From an uncultured Oxalicibacterium sp. (GTDB taxonomy: Bacteria; Pseudomonadota; Gammaproteobacteria; Burkholderiales; Burkholderiaceae_D): DNA of 64,000 nucleotides. Shown piece by piece: positions 63,737 through 64,000 of the stretch (its first letter is position 1; the number at the start of each line of letters is the position of its first letter). The notes beneath the pieces were generated by a model, which worked only from the letters and a program-made list of their open reading frames with translations, was not told where the DNA came from and did no database searches. Position numbers and translations under genes: made by a program. Location: the NCBI RefSeq assembly GCF_913776015.1, contig NZ_CAJYMD010000076.1, forward strand, positions 1 through 64,000. Reading direction: 5' to 3'.

Positions 63737-64000
63737 TCAATCGAGTCCGGGGGCAGCCGCGATTGCGGTCAATCGCTGGCGTGGTGCCAATACATTTTCC
63801 TTGAGGCTTGCCAGTCGTGCGCCAAGGGCTGGCCCATGGCTTGTCGCCGGGCGTGTTTCGTTTCCATAGGCTTGCAAGGTATCGTCGACGCGAAATACGC
63901 CAACCGTTTGTTCGAGCTTGGCAGCCTGATTCTTCAATGACGCCGCTGCCGCGGTGGCTTCCTCGACGAGTGCTGCATTTTGTTGTGTGACGTGATCCAT
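63737..64000 (-). CDS. Methyl-accepting chemotaxis protein, C-terminal end only
   Basis: The last 87 residues of a second chemoreceptor; the rest lies beyond the right edge. The start DHVTQQNAALVEEATAAAASLKNQAAKLEQTVGVF is the conserved end of the MCP signalling helix and closely matches the same part of the MCP at 60486. The following 50 residues are a flexible tail ending PGLD, without the xWxxF CheR-docking motif found in the other receptor. Confidence 0.9.
   Translation of the reverse strand: MDHVTQQNAALVEEATAAAASLKNQAAKLEQTVGVFRVDDTLQAYGNETRPATSHGPALGARLASLKENVLAPRQRLTAIAAAPGLD

Noticed and set aside
1-64000. CRISPR array or defence island
   Set aside because: No regularly spaced short repeats, cas genes or defence-type gene pairs were seen; the AAA/STAND protein at 29 kb has a histidine-kinase output and fits signalling instead.

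Overview
The window is ordinary chromosomal DNA of a betaproteobacterium, most likely an Oxalobacteraceae member close to Herminiimonas or Janthinobacterium. This is inferred from gene order (ribF-ileS; glnE-yhdP-nit-tldD), from protein character and from a mid-50s GC content judged by eye. No plasmid, prophage, intact insertion sequence or CRISPR array was seen. The only sign of past mobility is a truncated tyrosine-integrase stub beside a tRNA-Ser gene.

Layout. 1-9.4 kb: ileS (cut by the left edge), ribF, an exported unknown protein, rsmE, and tkt - GNAT acetyltransferase - gapA. 9.4-10.1 kb: a palindromic intergenic repeat, found again at 21.1-21.4 kb. 10.1-21.0 kb: glnE, then the divergent yhdP - nitrilase - tldD set, then aroG (DAHP synthase). 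aroG is preceded by an aromatic-rich leader peptide and an intrinsic terminator, which together look like a transcription attenuator. 21.4-25 kb: a YecA-like SEC-C protein, srkA, a glutamine amidotransferase, a small unknown protein and an orphan Hpt protein. 25.0-28.9 kb: two mutually similar unknown proteins plus a DyP-type peroxidase, convergent with a catalase-like heme protein. 29.0-36.3 kb: a 1709-residue degenerate-kinase/AAA/GAF/histidine-kinase protein overlapping a hybrid REC-histidine kinase-REC gene. 36.4-42.2 kb: a TPR protein coupled to an L,D-transpeptidase, three small Tyr/Arg-rich envelope proteins, a universal stress protein and an MFS transporter. 42.5-46.4 kb: small proteins, an exported Fe/Mn superoxide dismutase, two adjacent TenA-family genes of different classes, a MazG-like pyrophosphohydrolase and a small lipoprotein. 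46.4-53.0 kb: a signalling island of a PAS-PAS hybrid kinase, a bacteriophytochrome with its response regulator, and a REC-kinase-REC protein. 53.0-64 kb: a 46-residue membrane protein, the integrase stub, tRNA-Ser(GGA), acs, a YqhA-family membrane protein, class I fumarase, murI, tRNA-His(GTG), two chemotaxis receptors (the second cut by the right edge) and an entericidin-type lipoprotein.

Functional themes. Central carbon metabolism is represented by tkt, gapA, acs and fumarase, and envelope biogenesis by yhdP, murI and the L,D-transpeptidase. Peroxide and superoxide defence is represented by the DyP and catalase-like proteins and the SOD, and thiamin salvage by the TenA pair. Signalling proteins are unusually dense: five histidine-kinase proteins, one stand-alone receiver, one Hpt protein and two chemoreceptors. 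The observations most worth following are the aroG attenuator, the paired unknowns with the DyP and catalase-like genes, the palindromic repeat whose stems appear to co-vary between copies, and the kinase-dead multidomain sensor.
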